64,000 nt of DNA from M0108 sp044228695 (lineage in GTDB: Bacteria; Pseudomonadota; Gammaproteobacteria; Chromatiales; Chromatiaceae). The position numbers and the translations under genes are program-made. The first letter of the stretch is position 1. Each line of letters begins with the position of its first letter. This document shows, in pieces, positions 8,842 to 16,846 of this stretch. The DNA is taken from the NCBI GenBank assembly GCA_044228695.1, contig JBGAUK010000008.1:1-64000 (forward strand), given 5' to 3'. A model generated the notes under the pieces. That model saw only the letters and a program-made list of their open reading frames with translations, was not told the origin of the DNA and did not search any database.

Positions 8842-9333
8842 ATGCTGCAAACCATGCGTGATTATTTGCGGAGCCTGCTGCTCATCGAGCTGTTCCAGGG
8901 ACTAGGCGTAACCGGCCGCTACTTCTTCAGGAAGAAAATCACCGTCCAGTATCCAGAGGAAAAGGCGCCCCTTTCGCCGCGTTTCCGGGGTCTCCATGCC
9001 CTGCGCCGATATGAAAACGGCGAGGAGCGGTGTATTGCCTGCAAGCTGTGCGAGGCGACCTGCCCGGCCCTGGCGATTACGATCGAGGCGGAGCCCCGCG
9101 CGGACGGCAGTCGCCGCACCACGCGCTACGACATTGACCTCTTCAAGTGCATCTATTGCGGCTTTTGCGAGGAGTCCTGCCCCGTGGATTCCATCGTCGA
9201 GACCGCCCATTACGAATACTGCTTCGAGCAGCGTGACGAGAGCATCATGACCAAGGAACGGTTGCTGGCCATCGGCGACCAGTACGAGGCCGAGATTGCC
9301 GCGGCGCGAGCTGCGGATTCACCCTACCGTTAG
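8842..9333 (+). CDS. nuoI: NADH-quinone oxidoreductase subunit I (N6a/N6b)
   Basis: NuoI is an 8Fe-8S ferredoxin-type subunit that passes electrons to cluster N2. The 163 residues contain two CxxCxxCxxxCP motifs: Cys64, 67, 70, 74 and Cys103, 106, 109, 113. The N-terminal amphipathic stretch (LLLIELFQGLGVTGRYFF) lies against the membrane arm. GAGAGGGGAT ahead of ATG 8842 is a plausible ribosome binding site. A 68-nt gap follows before nuoJ. Confidence 0.97.
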   Translation: MLQTMRDYLRSLLLIELFQGLGVTGRYFFRKKITVQYPEEKAPLSPRFRGLHALRRYENGEERCIACKLCEATCPALAITIEAEPRADGSRRTTRYDIDLFKCIYCGFCEESCPVDSIVETAHYEYCFEQRDESIMTKERLLAIGDQYEAEIAAARAADSPYR

Positions 9334-9401
9334 GCGCCGTAAGGCACCTTACACCTGATCCATTGGCTGACAGACCTACCTAAACCGGACTGGACCAAGA
9401 C

Positions 9402-10064
9402 ATGGGCTTCGAAAAGTTTCTCTTCTATGTCCTGGCGGCGACGGTGATCGCCGCGGCCGGCATGGTGGTTACGCGTCGCAATCCGGTGCATGCGGTGCTG
9501 TTTCTCGTGGTGGCCTTCGTGGCGAGCGCCATGCTCTGGATCCTGATGGACGCGGAGTTCCTCGCCATCAGCCTGGTTTTGGTTTACGTCGGTGCCGTCC
9601 TGGTCCTCTTCCTGTTTGTCATCATGATGCTGGACGTGGATATCGCCACCCTGAAGGCCCAATTCATCCGCCACCTCCCGCTGGCCTTGGTGGTCGGGGT
9701 GATCATGTTGATCGAGATCTTCATGGTGGTTGGCCCGGGCAACTTCGGCGGCGAGTCTTTTCCGACTCCGGCCCACCATGGCGCCGATTACAGCAATACC
9801 CGCGAGCTCGGCCTCCTGCTCTACAGCGTCTATATCTATCCCTTCGAGATAGCCGCCGTCATCCTGCTGGTGGCCATCGTCGCCGCCATCCGCTTGACCC
9901 TGCGCCACCGCCCGGATACTAAGTACATCGATCCCTCCCGGCAGGTCAGTGTCCGTAAGGGTCCGGATCGGGTGCAAATCGTGCGGATGCCGCCCGAGCC
10001 GCGGCGCGTGCCGCCCACCACCCCTCAGACTGTCTCCGCCCAGGGCGAGGAGGACGCATCGTGA
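9402..10064 (+). CDS. nuoJ: NADH-quinone oxidoreductase subunit J
   Basis: NuoJ is a membrane-arm subunit with five hydrophobic segments in its first 170 residues, including the ND6-type LVYVGAVLVLFLFVIMML helix. The 220-residue product carries a charged, Pro-rich cytoplasmic tail of about 45 residues (from HRPDTKYIDP onward), longer than in E. coli. Such tails occur in other proteobacteria. The last codon overlaps the GTG start of nuoK. Confidence 0.95.
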   Translation: MGFEKFLFYVLAATVIAAAGMVVTRRNPVHAVLFLVVAFVASAMLWILMDAEFLAISLVLVYVGAVLVLFLFVIMMLDVDIATLKAQFIRHLPLALVVGVIMLIEIFMVVGPGNFGGESFPTPAHHGADYSNTRELGLLLYSVYIYPFEIAAVILLVAIVAAIRLTLRHRPDTKYIDPSRQVSVRKGPDRVQIVRMPPEPRRVPPTTPQTVSAQGEEDAS

Positions 10065-10366
10065 TCGAGCTTTCCGATTATTTGATGCTGGGTGGCATCC
10101 TCTTTTCCATCAGCGTCGCGGGTATCTTCATTAATCGGAAGAACCTCATAGTCCTGCTGATGTGCATCGAATTGATGCTTTTGGCGGTCAATATGAACTT
10201 CGTCGCCTTCTCCTATTTCCTGGGCGATATGTCGGGTCAGGTCTTTGTTTTCTTTATCCTGACCGTCGCCGCCGCCGAGGCGGCTATCGGCCTCGCCATT
10301 CTCGTGGTGCTGTTCCGAAACCGGCGCACCATCGATGTCGAGGACCTGGATGCCCTCAAGGGATAA
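10061..10366 (+). CDS. nuoK: NADH-quinone oxidoreductase subunit K
   Basis: NuoK (ND4L family) has 101 residues and three membrane segments. Conserved acidic residues needed for proton transfer appear in CIELMLLAVN (Glu near residue 36) and AAAEAAIGLA (Glu near residue 72). It starts with GTG overlapping the nuoJ stop (GTGA). A 158-nt non-coding gap with no clear promoter or hairpin separates it from nuoL. Confidence 0.96.
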   Translation: MIELSDYLMLGGILFSISVAGIFINRKNLIVLLMCIELMLLAVNMNFVAFSYFLGDMSGQVFVFFILTVAAAEAAIGLAILVVLFRNRRTIDVEDLDALKG

Positions 10367-10524
10367 GCCCTGGGCGGATGGGTCGGAAGGCAAGACAGGA
10401 ACAAGGGGGCTTGTTCGATCAGTGTTAGGCTGGGGATGGCAGGGCTGGGATGCGATTGAATCCCGATAATCCCGTCACTTAATCGCGGCGTCAGCGGAAC
10501 AGAGCAAAAAGAGCAGACAAGCAG

Positions 10525-12513
10525 ATGGAAAACCTCTACCTGACCATCGTCCTCGCCCCCCTGGTGGGCTCGATTATCGCCGGCTTCCTGGGGAGCCGGA
10601 TCGGGCGGGTGGGTGCCCACTCGGTGACCATTCTGGGCGTCGGTCTTTCCCTGGGCTTGTCCCTTTATGTGCTCAAGGGGTTCGTGGAGGGTACCCTGCC
10701 GGCATTTGATGGCCCCGTCTACACCTGGATGATCAGCGGCGGCATCAGCTTCGAGATCGGCTTCCTGGTTGACAAGCTCACGGCCCTGATGATGGCCGTA
10801 GTGACCTTCGTCTCCCTTATGGTGCACATCTACACCATTGGCTATATGGCGGATGACGAGCACAACTGGCCCAAGGAATCCTTGGCTGGCCGTAATGCCT
10901 ATCAGCGCTTCTTCAGCTATATCTCCCTATTCACCTTCTCCATGTTGATGCTGGTAATGTCGAACAACTTCCTGCAGTTGTTCTTCGGCTGGGAGGCGGT
11001 GGGCCTGGTTTCCTATCTTTTGATTGGCTTCTGGACCGTGCGCGAGTCGGCCATCTTCGCCAATCTCAAGGCCTTTCTGGTCAACCGGGTCGGTGACTTC
11101 GGTTTCATCCTGGGCATCGGCGCCATTGCCATGTACTTCAACTCCATGGACTACCAGGAGGTTTTCGATGCGGCGCCCGCTCTGGCCCACACTCAGGTCC
11201 AGATTTGGGGGGATTCCTCCTGGTCCCTGATGACGGTCATCTGTGTCCTGCTCTTCATCGGCGCCATGGGCAAGTCGGCCCAGGTCCCGCTCCATATCTG
11301 GCTGCCGGACTCCATGGAAGGCCCCACGCCGATCTCGGCTTTGATCCACGCCGCCACCATGGTCACAGCGGGCATCTTCATGGTGGCGCGCATGTCGCCG
11401 CTCTACGAGCTCTCGGAGACCGCCCTGAGTTTTGTCATGGTGATCGGCGCCACCACGGCCTTCTTCATGGGGCTCGTCGGCCTGGTGCAGAATGACATCA
11501 AGCGGGTGGTGGCCTATTCGACCCTGTCCCAACTGGGCTACATGGTCGCGGCCTTGGGTGCATCCGCCTACGCCGCCGGCATCTTCCATCTCATGACCCA
11601 TGCCTTCTTCAAGGCCCTGCTCTTCCTGGCGGCTGGCTCGGTCATCATCGCCATGCACCATGATCAGGACATCCGCAACATGGGCGGTCTGCGCAAGTAC
11701 ATGCCCATCACCTGGATCACCTTCCTCCTCGGCTCCCTGGCGCTCATCGGCTTTCCCGGCTTCTCGGGCTTTTTCTCCAAGGATGCCATCATCGAGGCCG
11801 TGCATTTGTCCCAGGTGGGTGGCGCGGGGTACGCCAGCGTACTGCTGACCCTAGGTGTCTTCGTCACGGCCCTCTATAGTTTCCGGCTCTATTTCATCGT
11901 CTTCCACGGCAAGGAACGGATGGATGAGCACACCCGGCATCATCTGCATGAGACGCCCGCCGTTGTCTGGGTGCCCCTGGTCCTCCTGGCTATCCCGTCC
12001 GTCTTCATTGGCTGGATGACCATGGAATCGGTGCTGTTCGGCGACTGGTTTAAGGGCGTTATCCACGTCGCGCCCCAGCACGATGTCCTGGCCCAGATAG
12101 GCGCCCATTTCCATGGCCAGACGAGCTTCGTCCTGCACGGCATGATGGGGCTCCCCTTCTGGCTGGCCATGAGTGGCCTGGTCCTGGCCTGGTACATTTA
12201 TACGATGAAGCCAGTCATTGCCGATTACGCCATGGTGCGCTTCAGCCGTACCTATCGCATTCTGGAAGGCAAGTATGGCTTTGATCAGTTCAATATGGCC
12301 GTCTTCGCCGGCGGGAGCCGGGCCTTGGGCAAGTTGTTCTGGGTAACCGGCGATCAGGGGCTTATCGACGGCATCCTCATCAATGGCTCGGCCCAAGGCG
12401 TGGGCCGGATCGCGCAGCGCCTGCGCGGTATCCAGACCGGCTATCTGTACCACTACGCCATCGCCATGATTCTGGGTCTGGTGGCCTTGTTGACCATCTT
12501 CGTGACCTTCTGA
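10525..12513 (+). CDS. nuoL: NADH-quinone oxidoreductase subunit L (antiporter-like)
   Basis: NuoL is the distal antiporter-like proton channel of complex I and carries the long lateral helix. The 662 residues have the family motif GWEAVGLVSYLLIGFW near residue 155, HIWLPDSMEGPTPISALIHAATMVTAGI near residue 255, and the Lys-containing YSTLSQLGYM. The C-terminal part ends in a final hydrophobic helix after the lateral helix. It follows the 158-nt gap after nuoK and is 21 nt before nuoM. Confidence 0.97.
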   Translation: MENLYLTIVLAPLVGSIIAGFLGSRIGRVGAHSVTILGVGLSLGLSLYVLKGFVEGTLPAFDGPVYTWMISGGISFEIGFLVDKLTALMMAVVTFVSLMVHIYTIGYMADDEHNWPKESLAGRNAYQRFFSYISLFTFSMLMLVMSNNFLQLFFGWEAVGLVSYLLIGFWTVRESAIFANLKAFLVNRVGDFGFILGIGAIAMYFNSMDYQEVFDAAPALAHTQVQIWGDSSWSLMTVICVLLFIGAMGKSAQVPLHIWLPDSMEGPTPISALIHAATMVTAGIFMVARMSPLYELSETALSFVMVIGATTAFFMGLVGLVQNDIKRVVAYSTLSQLGYMVAALGASAYAAGIFHLMTHAFFKALLFLAAGSVIIAMHHDQDIRNMGGLRKYMPITWITFLLGSLALIGFPGFSGFFSKDAIIEAVHLSQVGGAGYASVLLTLGVFVTALYSFRLYFIVFHGKERMDEHTRHHLHETPAVVWVPLVLLAIPSVFIGWMTMESVLFGDWFKGVIHVAPQHDVLAQIGAHFHGQTSFVLHGMMGLPFWLAMSGLVLAWYIYTMKPVIADYAMVRFSRTYRILEGKYGFDQFNMAVFAGGSRALGKLFWVTGDQGLIDGILINGSAQGVGRIAQRLRGIQTGYLYHYAIAMILGLVALLTIFVTF

Positions 12514-12534
12514 TTCCGAGGGAGACGGACGAGC

Positions 12535-14082
12535 ATGCACTTCGCAATTCCAGTTCTGTCGCTGACCATCTGGCTGCCGATCATCGGCGGCCTGGCGGTA
12601 CTCGCCAGCGGCGATAAGGCCCCCAATATCTCACGTTGGGTGGCCTTGAGCTTTTCCGTGCTCGCCTTCCTGGTTAGCCTATTACTCTGGACGGATTTCG
12701 ATGCCAGCACGGCCCAGATGCAGTTCGTCGAACGCGCACCCTGGATTCCCAGCTTCAACGCCTGGTACCACCTGGGGGTGGACGGCATCTCCATGCCGCT
12801 CATCATCCTGACCACCTTTATCACCATCCTGGTCCTCATCTCCGGCTGGGAAGTCATCAGCTACAAGCCCTCCCAATACATGGCCGCCTTCCTCATCATG
12901 GAAGGCGTCATGGTCGGTGTCTTTTCCGCCCTGGACGCCATCCTCTTCTATGTCTTCTGGGAGGCCATGCTGATCCCGATGTTCATCATCATCGGGGTCT
13001 GGGGTGGACCCAAGCGGGTTTACGCCACCATCAAGTTCTTCCTCTACACCTTCTTCGGCTCGGTCTTCATGTTGGTCGCCCTGATCTACATGTACTTCAA
13101 GTCGGGCTCCTACAGCATCCTCGACTTCCAGGCCTTGCCCCTGAGCCTCACCGAGCAGATCTGGATCTTCCTGGCCTTCCTTGCCGCCTTCGCCGTCAAG
13201 GTGCCCATGTGGCCGGTCCATACCTGGCTGCCGGACGCCCATGTAGAGGCCCCAACGGGGGGGTCGGTGATACTGGCGGCCATCATGCTGAAGATCGGCG
13301 GCTATGGATTCCTGCGCTTCAGCCTGCCTATCACCCCGGACGCCAGCGCGACCCTGGACTGGCTGGTCATCGCCATGTCCTTGATCGCCGTGGTCTATAT
13401 CGGCTTTGTCGCCCTGGTCCAGCAGGACATGAAGAAGCTGATCGCCTATTCTTCAATTGCTCACATGGGCTTTGTCACTCTGGGCTTCTTCATCGCCTTC
13501 AGCATCTTCGCGCGGGCGGGTGCCACGGGTGGCGTGGTGATGGGCATGGAGGGCGGCATGGTGCAGATGGTTTCCCATGGCTTCGTTTCCGCGGCCATGT
13601 TCCTCTGCGTCGGCGTCCTTTACGATCGTCTCCACTCCCGTGAGATCTCGACTTATGGGGGCGTGATTCATACCATGCCCGTGTTTGGCGCCCTGATGGT
13701 CTTCTTCGCGATGGCCAATGCCGGGCTGCCGGGCACCTCGGGATTCGTGGGTGAGTTCATGGTCATTCTGGCAAGCTTCCAGGCGGATTTCTGGTATGCC
13801 TTCCTGGCGGCCACCACCCTGATTCTGGGCGCGGCCTACACCCTCTGGATGGTCAAGCGGGTCGTCTATGGCCCTATAACCAGTGAGAAGGTGGCGGGTT
13901 TTCAGGACGCCAATGGCCGGGAGTTGCTGGTCCTGGGGATCCTGGCGGTTGCTGTACTGGCCTTGGGGCTCTGGCCCGCGCCCTTAGTGGAGGTGATGGA
14001 CGCCAGCATCCAGAACCTGGTCCAGCATCTCGCGGTTTCCAAGCTGGCCGTGGCCCCCGCGGCCGTCGCCGTACTGCCCTGA
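12535..14082 (+). CDS. nuoM: NADH-quinone oxidoreductase subunit M (antiporter-like)
   Basis: NuoM is the middle-distal antiporter-like subunit. The 515 residues include FYVFWEAMLIPMFIIIGVWGG near residue 140, with the proton-path glutamate, and then VHTWLPDAHVEAPTGGSVILA and the Lys-bearing MKKLIAYSSIAHMGFVTLG. GAGGGAGACGG before ATG 12535 is a good ribosome binding site. The gene is followed by a 59-nt gap before nuoN. Confidence 0.97.
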   Translation: MHFAIPVLSLTIWLPIIGGLAVLASGDKAPNISRWVALSFSVLAFLVSLLLWTDFDASTAQMQFVERAPWIPSFNAWYHLGVDGISMPLIILTTFITILVLISGWEVISYKPSQYMAAFLIMEGVMVGVFSALDAILFYVFWEAMLIPMFIIIGVWGGPKRVYATIKFFLYTFFGSVFMLVALIYMYFKSGSYSILDFQALPLSLTEQIWIFLAFLAAFAVKVPMWPVHTWLPDAHVEAPTGGSVILAAIMLKIGGYGFLRFSLPITPDASATLDWLVIAMSLIAVVYIGFVALVQQDMKKLIAYSSIAHMGFVTLGFFIAFSIFARAGATGGVVMGMEGGMVQMVSHGFVSAAMFLCVGVLYDRLHSREISTYGGVIHTMPVFGALMVFFAMANAGLPGTSGFVGEFMVILASFQADFWYAFLAATTLILGAAYTLWMVKRVVYGPITSEKVAGFQDANGRELLVLGILAVAVLALGLWPAPLVEVMDASIQNLVQHLAVSKLAVAPAAVAVLP

Positions 14083-14141
14083 ACCCTGTTTAGCCCGGTG
14101 CCCCGCGCCACGGCCGGGTCCCTTGATTGCGGAAGATCAGC

Positions 14142-15578
14142 ATGACCTTCGATTACGCCCATTTGATTCCCGTCGTTCCGGAGATCGCGGTTCTGGTCCT
14201 GGCCAGCACCCTGCTGCTGGTGGATCTCTGGCTTAAGGACCGGGAAAAGGGGATCAACCATGTGATCGCCGTCCTGGGTCTCCTGATCGTCATTGGCCTG
14301 ACGGGTCTGGTCGGTGGCGGGGAGCGGGAGATCGTTCTCGGCGGTACCTATGTCCGCGACCCCATGAGCGACCTCCTGAAGATCGCTATCCTCCTCATCA
14401 GCCTGCTGACTTTCGTCTATTCCCGGGACTATCTGCGCGACCGCCAGATGATGGTGGGTGAGTTCTATGTCCTGACCCTCTTCGCGGTGTTGGGGATGAT
14501 GGTCATGGCCTCCGCCAACAGTTTCCTGACCCTCTACCTGGGGCTGGAATTGCTGGCCCTCTCCCTCTATACCCTGGTCGCCTTCGACCGGGATAGCCCG
14601 ACAGGGGCCGAGGCGGCGATGAAGTACTTTGTCCTGGGCGCCCTGGGCTCGGGACTCCTGCTTTACGGCCTGTCCATGCTGTATGGCGCCACCGGTTCCC
14701 TGGAACTGGGGGTCGTCGCCGGGGCGGTGGCCATGCAGGGTGCCACTAACCAGGTCTTGGTCTTTGGCCTGGTCTTCGTCGTCATCGGTATTGGCTTCAA
14801 GTTTGGCGCCGTGCCCTTTCACATGTGGGTGCCCGATACCTATCAAGGCGCGCCCAACCCCGTGGTCCTCTTTCTTGGCAGCGCCCCCAAGATTGCCGCC
14901 TTTGCCCTGGCCTTCCGCCTCCTGGTGGATGGACTGGGCGCCTTGCACGCGGAATGGCAGGGGATGCTCATCATCCTGGCCATCATCTCCATGGCGGTCG
15001 GCAACATCGTGGCCATCGCCCAGACCAACATCAAACGGATGCTGGCCTACTCGACCATCTCCCATGTCGGGTTTATCTTCCTGGGCCTGATTGGCGGCAA
15101 TGCCGAGGCCTATTCCGCCGCCATGTTTTACGCTATCGTCTATGCCCTGATGGCCGCTGGTGGCTTTGGCCTGCTGGTGATGATGAGCCGCGAGGGATTC
15201 GAGGTGGAGCGCCTGGAGGATCTCAAGGGCATGAACGAGCGGGACACCTGGCAGGCCGCCATGATGGCGTTGGTCATGTTCTCTATGGCGGGGGTACCTC
15301 CGACGGTTGGCTTCATGGCCAAGCTGCTGGTTCTGGAGGCCGTCATCAGCGTGGGCCTCTGGTGGCTTGCCTTGGTCGCCGTCTTTTTCTCCATCATCGG
15401 CGCCTACTACTATCTACGCGTCATCAAAATTATGTACTTCGACAAGCCCGAAACCACCGAACCCCTGGTATTCGGTACCGGCGCCCGCCTGGCTATTTCC
15501 ATCAATGGTTTGGCCATCCTCCTTCTGGGCCTCTTCCCGGCGGTCCTGCTGACCTACTGCCAAGCGGCCTTCGTCTGA
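14142..15578 (+). CDS. nuoN: NADH-quinone oxidoreductase subunit N (antiporter-like)
   Basis: NuoN is the third antiporter-like proton-translocating subunit. ATG 14142 (MTFDYAHLIPVVPEI) fits the family N-terminus; an in-frame TTG at 14127 would add five residues. The product has 478 residues with about 14 membrane helices. Visible motifs are LYLGLELLALSLYTLVAF, PFHMWVPDTYQGAP and the Lys-containing IKRMLAYSTISHVGF. Last gene of the operon. No T-tailed terminator was found after it. Confidence 0.96.
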   Translation: MTFDYAHLIPVVPEIAVLVLASTLLLVDLWLKDREKGINHVIAVLGLLIVIGLTGLVGGGEREIVLGGTYVRDPMSDLLKIAILLISLLTFVYSRDYLRDRQMMVGEFYVLTLFAVLGMMVMASANSFLTLYLGLELLALSLYTLVAFDRDSPTGAEAAMKYFVLGALGSGLLLYGLSMLYGATGSLELGVVAGAVAMQGATNQVLVFGLVFVVIGIGFKFGAVPFHMWVPDTYQGAPNPVVLFLGSAPKIAAFALAFRLLVDGLGALHAEWQGMLIILAIISMAVGNIVAIAQTNIKRMLAYSTISHVGFIFLGLIGGNAEAYSAAMFYAIVYALMAAGGFGLLVMMSREGFEVERLEDLKGMNERDTWQAAMMALVMFSMAGVPPTVGFMAKLLVLEAVISVGLWWLALVAVFFSIIGAYYYLRVIKIMYFDKPETTEPLVFGTGARLAISINGLAILLLGLFPAVLLTYCQAAFV

Positions 15579-15800
15579 TTCGCTTCCCCGGAATGCCGGG
15601 ATACCGGCGTCGGGTCTGGATGTGCGCGAGCCTGGGTTAATCCGAGGCCGGGCCATCATCGGCCTGGGCGATAAGGCTCATCGGAACAATCCATTTCAAA
15701 CAAGCTTCGCCCTGGCTTAGATTAGACACAGGTGGCCGGTGGTGAGATTTCCCCTCCCAATCGGCCTTGTGCCCTAAGCCAGATGTGTGGAGATAAGCAG
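15579..15800 (+). other. Non-coding stretch after nuoN
   Basis: The 412 bp between nuoN and the Uma2 gene hold only one weak small ORF candidate (see 15801). An imperfect palindrome at 15892-15914 (ACCAG...TTGGT with C and G runs) could be the nuo 3' end but has no T run. Nothing else is recognised. Confidence 0.3.
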
Positions 15801-15965
15801 ATGACCGCCAAGACTGAGTGCCATCAGGTTCCCGTCACCCAGAAACAAAACGTGTCCTGGATGCGCGTCCTTGATTTCGGCGTCAACCAGCCCCCCATGG
15901 GGTTGGTGGGGCAGGGGACTATTCAAAAGACGCGCGTACCCTCCCTCTTTGTGACCTTGCCTTGA
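15801..15965 (+). CDS. Possible small protein, 54 residues
   Basis: ATG 15801 is preceded by GGAG at 15789-15792 with 8-nt spacing, a textbook ribosome binding site. The 54 codons end in TGA and use G or C at roughly three quarters of third positions, close to the neighbours. The product (MTAKTECHQVPVTQ...) shows no membrane segment, signal or known motif. I do not recognise it. It may be a chance ORF; the ribosome binding site is the main support. Confidence 0.3.
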   Translation: MTAKTECHQVPVTQKQNVSWMRVLDFGVNQPPMGLVGQGTIQKTRVPSLFVTLP

Positions 15966-15990
15966 ACAGGTATCTGGCGAGTGGGTAGTA

Positions 15991-16554
15991 TCAAGCTGTA
16001 AGGTCCTCGAAGGCCTCGGGGACCAGCAAGTCCAGCCCAACGCTCTCTAGCCGCAGCGACTGGGTCACCCCTTCGGCAACCGTTAGCCACCAGCGGTCCG
16101 CCTCTCGCCGATAAAGTTCCAGTCGGCGAGCTTCGATATCCACCAGGAGGTATTCAACCAGACTGGGCAATTGGCGGTAGGCGGCAAACTTGTTACCACG
16201 ATCGAAGGCCGCGGTGCCCTCCGATAGGATCTCGATAACCAGGTTCGGGTGTGCGATGGCCAGATCGGCGCTAGCGTCACGGGGGTCGCAGGTGACCATG
16301 ACATCAGGGTAGAAGTAGGCGTCCGCCGCCTCGACGAAGAGTTTCATGTCGGCTACGAAGGTCTGGCAGCCTTTGCCCTTGAGGTGGGAGCGCAGGCGGC
16401 TGCCGAGGGTTAGTGCCACCAAGGCGTGCTCCCGACGAACGCCGACCATAGCGAATATCTCTCCCGCAAGGTATTCATTCCGACCTTCTTGTTTAGCCTC
16501 CCATTTGAGGTATAGATCCCGATCCAGGGGGGCTCGTGCGAGGGCATTTCCCAT
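15991..16554 (-). CDS. Uma2 family (DUF820) putative endonuclease
   Basis: The 187-residue product belongs to the Uma2/DUF820 family, PD-(D/E)XK-fold putative nucleases abundant in cyanobacteria and phototrophs. Family features visible are the N-terminal RNEYLAGEIFAMVG, the core YFYPDVMVTCDP near residue 100, then PNLVIEILSEGTAAFDRGNKFAAYRQLPSLVEYLLVD. The Asp in PDVMV, Glu in VIEILS and the following Lys in NKF form the nuclease signature. No cognate partner gene is adjacent. It stands alone between nuo and the GlpC-like gene. Biological role unknown. Confidence 0.85.
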   Translation of the reverse strand: MGNALARAPLDRDLYLKWEAKQEGRNEYLAGEIFAMVGVRREHALVALTLGSRLRSHLKGKGCQTFVADMKLFVEAADAYFYPDVMVTCDPRDASADLAIAHPNLVIEILSEGTAAFDRGNKFAAYRQLPSLVEYLLVDIEARRLELYRREADRWWLTVAEGVTQSLRLESVGLDLLVPEAFEDLTA

Positions 16555-16678
16555 GGTTATCTCCCAGATTATGCGCGGCCATGGTGGGAATCTTATCCCT
16601 ACCGGGGAGGGCTCCGCCAGAAAAGATCCTGGTGCCAGGCAAGTTTAAAAAACGTGTACAACCAGCAGGCAAATTAAT

Positions 16679-16702
16679 AATGGGGGGTCAGACTTGACCA
16701 TT
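16679..16702. repeat. Short REP-like palindrome, copy 1
   Basis: AAT, six Gs, TCA, GACT, TGACC, ATT form an imperfect inverted repeat. A related sequence with the same GGTC...TTGACC core lies at 36505-36523. Both are intergenic. This is compatible with a dispersed REP-type element, but only two degenerate copies are in view. Confidence 0.35.
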
Positions 16703-16740
16703 GGTTTTTCAGTGCCGAAGCGTCTAAGCTGATATTTATT

Positions 16741-16795
16741 CCAGAAGGCCTTGCGGGTCACGAATCTAGGATCCCGTTCCCCAAGGGCCTTCTGG
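16741..16795 (+). promoter_or_regulatory. Long stem-loop in the leader of the GlpC-like gene
   Basis: Perfect 10-bp arms CCAGAAGGCC (16741-16750) and GGCCTTCTGG (16786-16795) are extended by TTG/CAA across a one-base bulge. An inner CGGG (16754-16757) can pair with CCCG (16773-16776). The structure ends 51 nt before the start codon at 16847. There is no T run, so it is not a simple terminator. It could be a structured leader or an operator. Confidence 0.45.
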
Positions 16796-16846
16796 CAGCT
16801 GCTTACCTTTCCGATTGGTTCCTAGCATCAGATAAGGAGTGACCAC

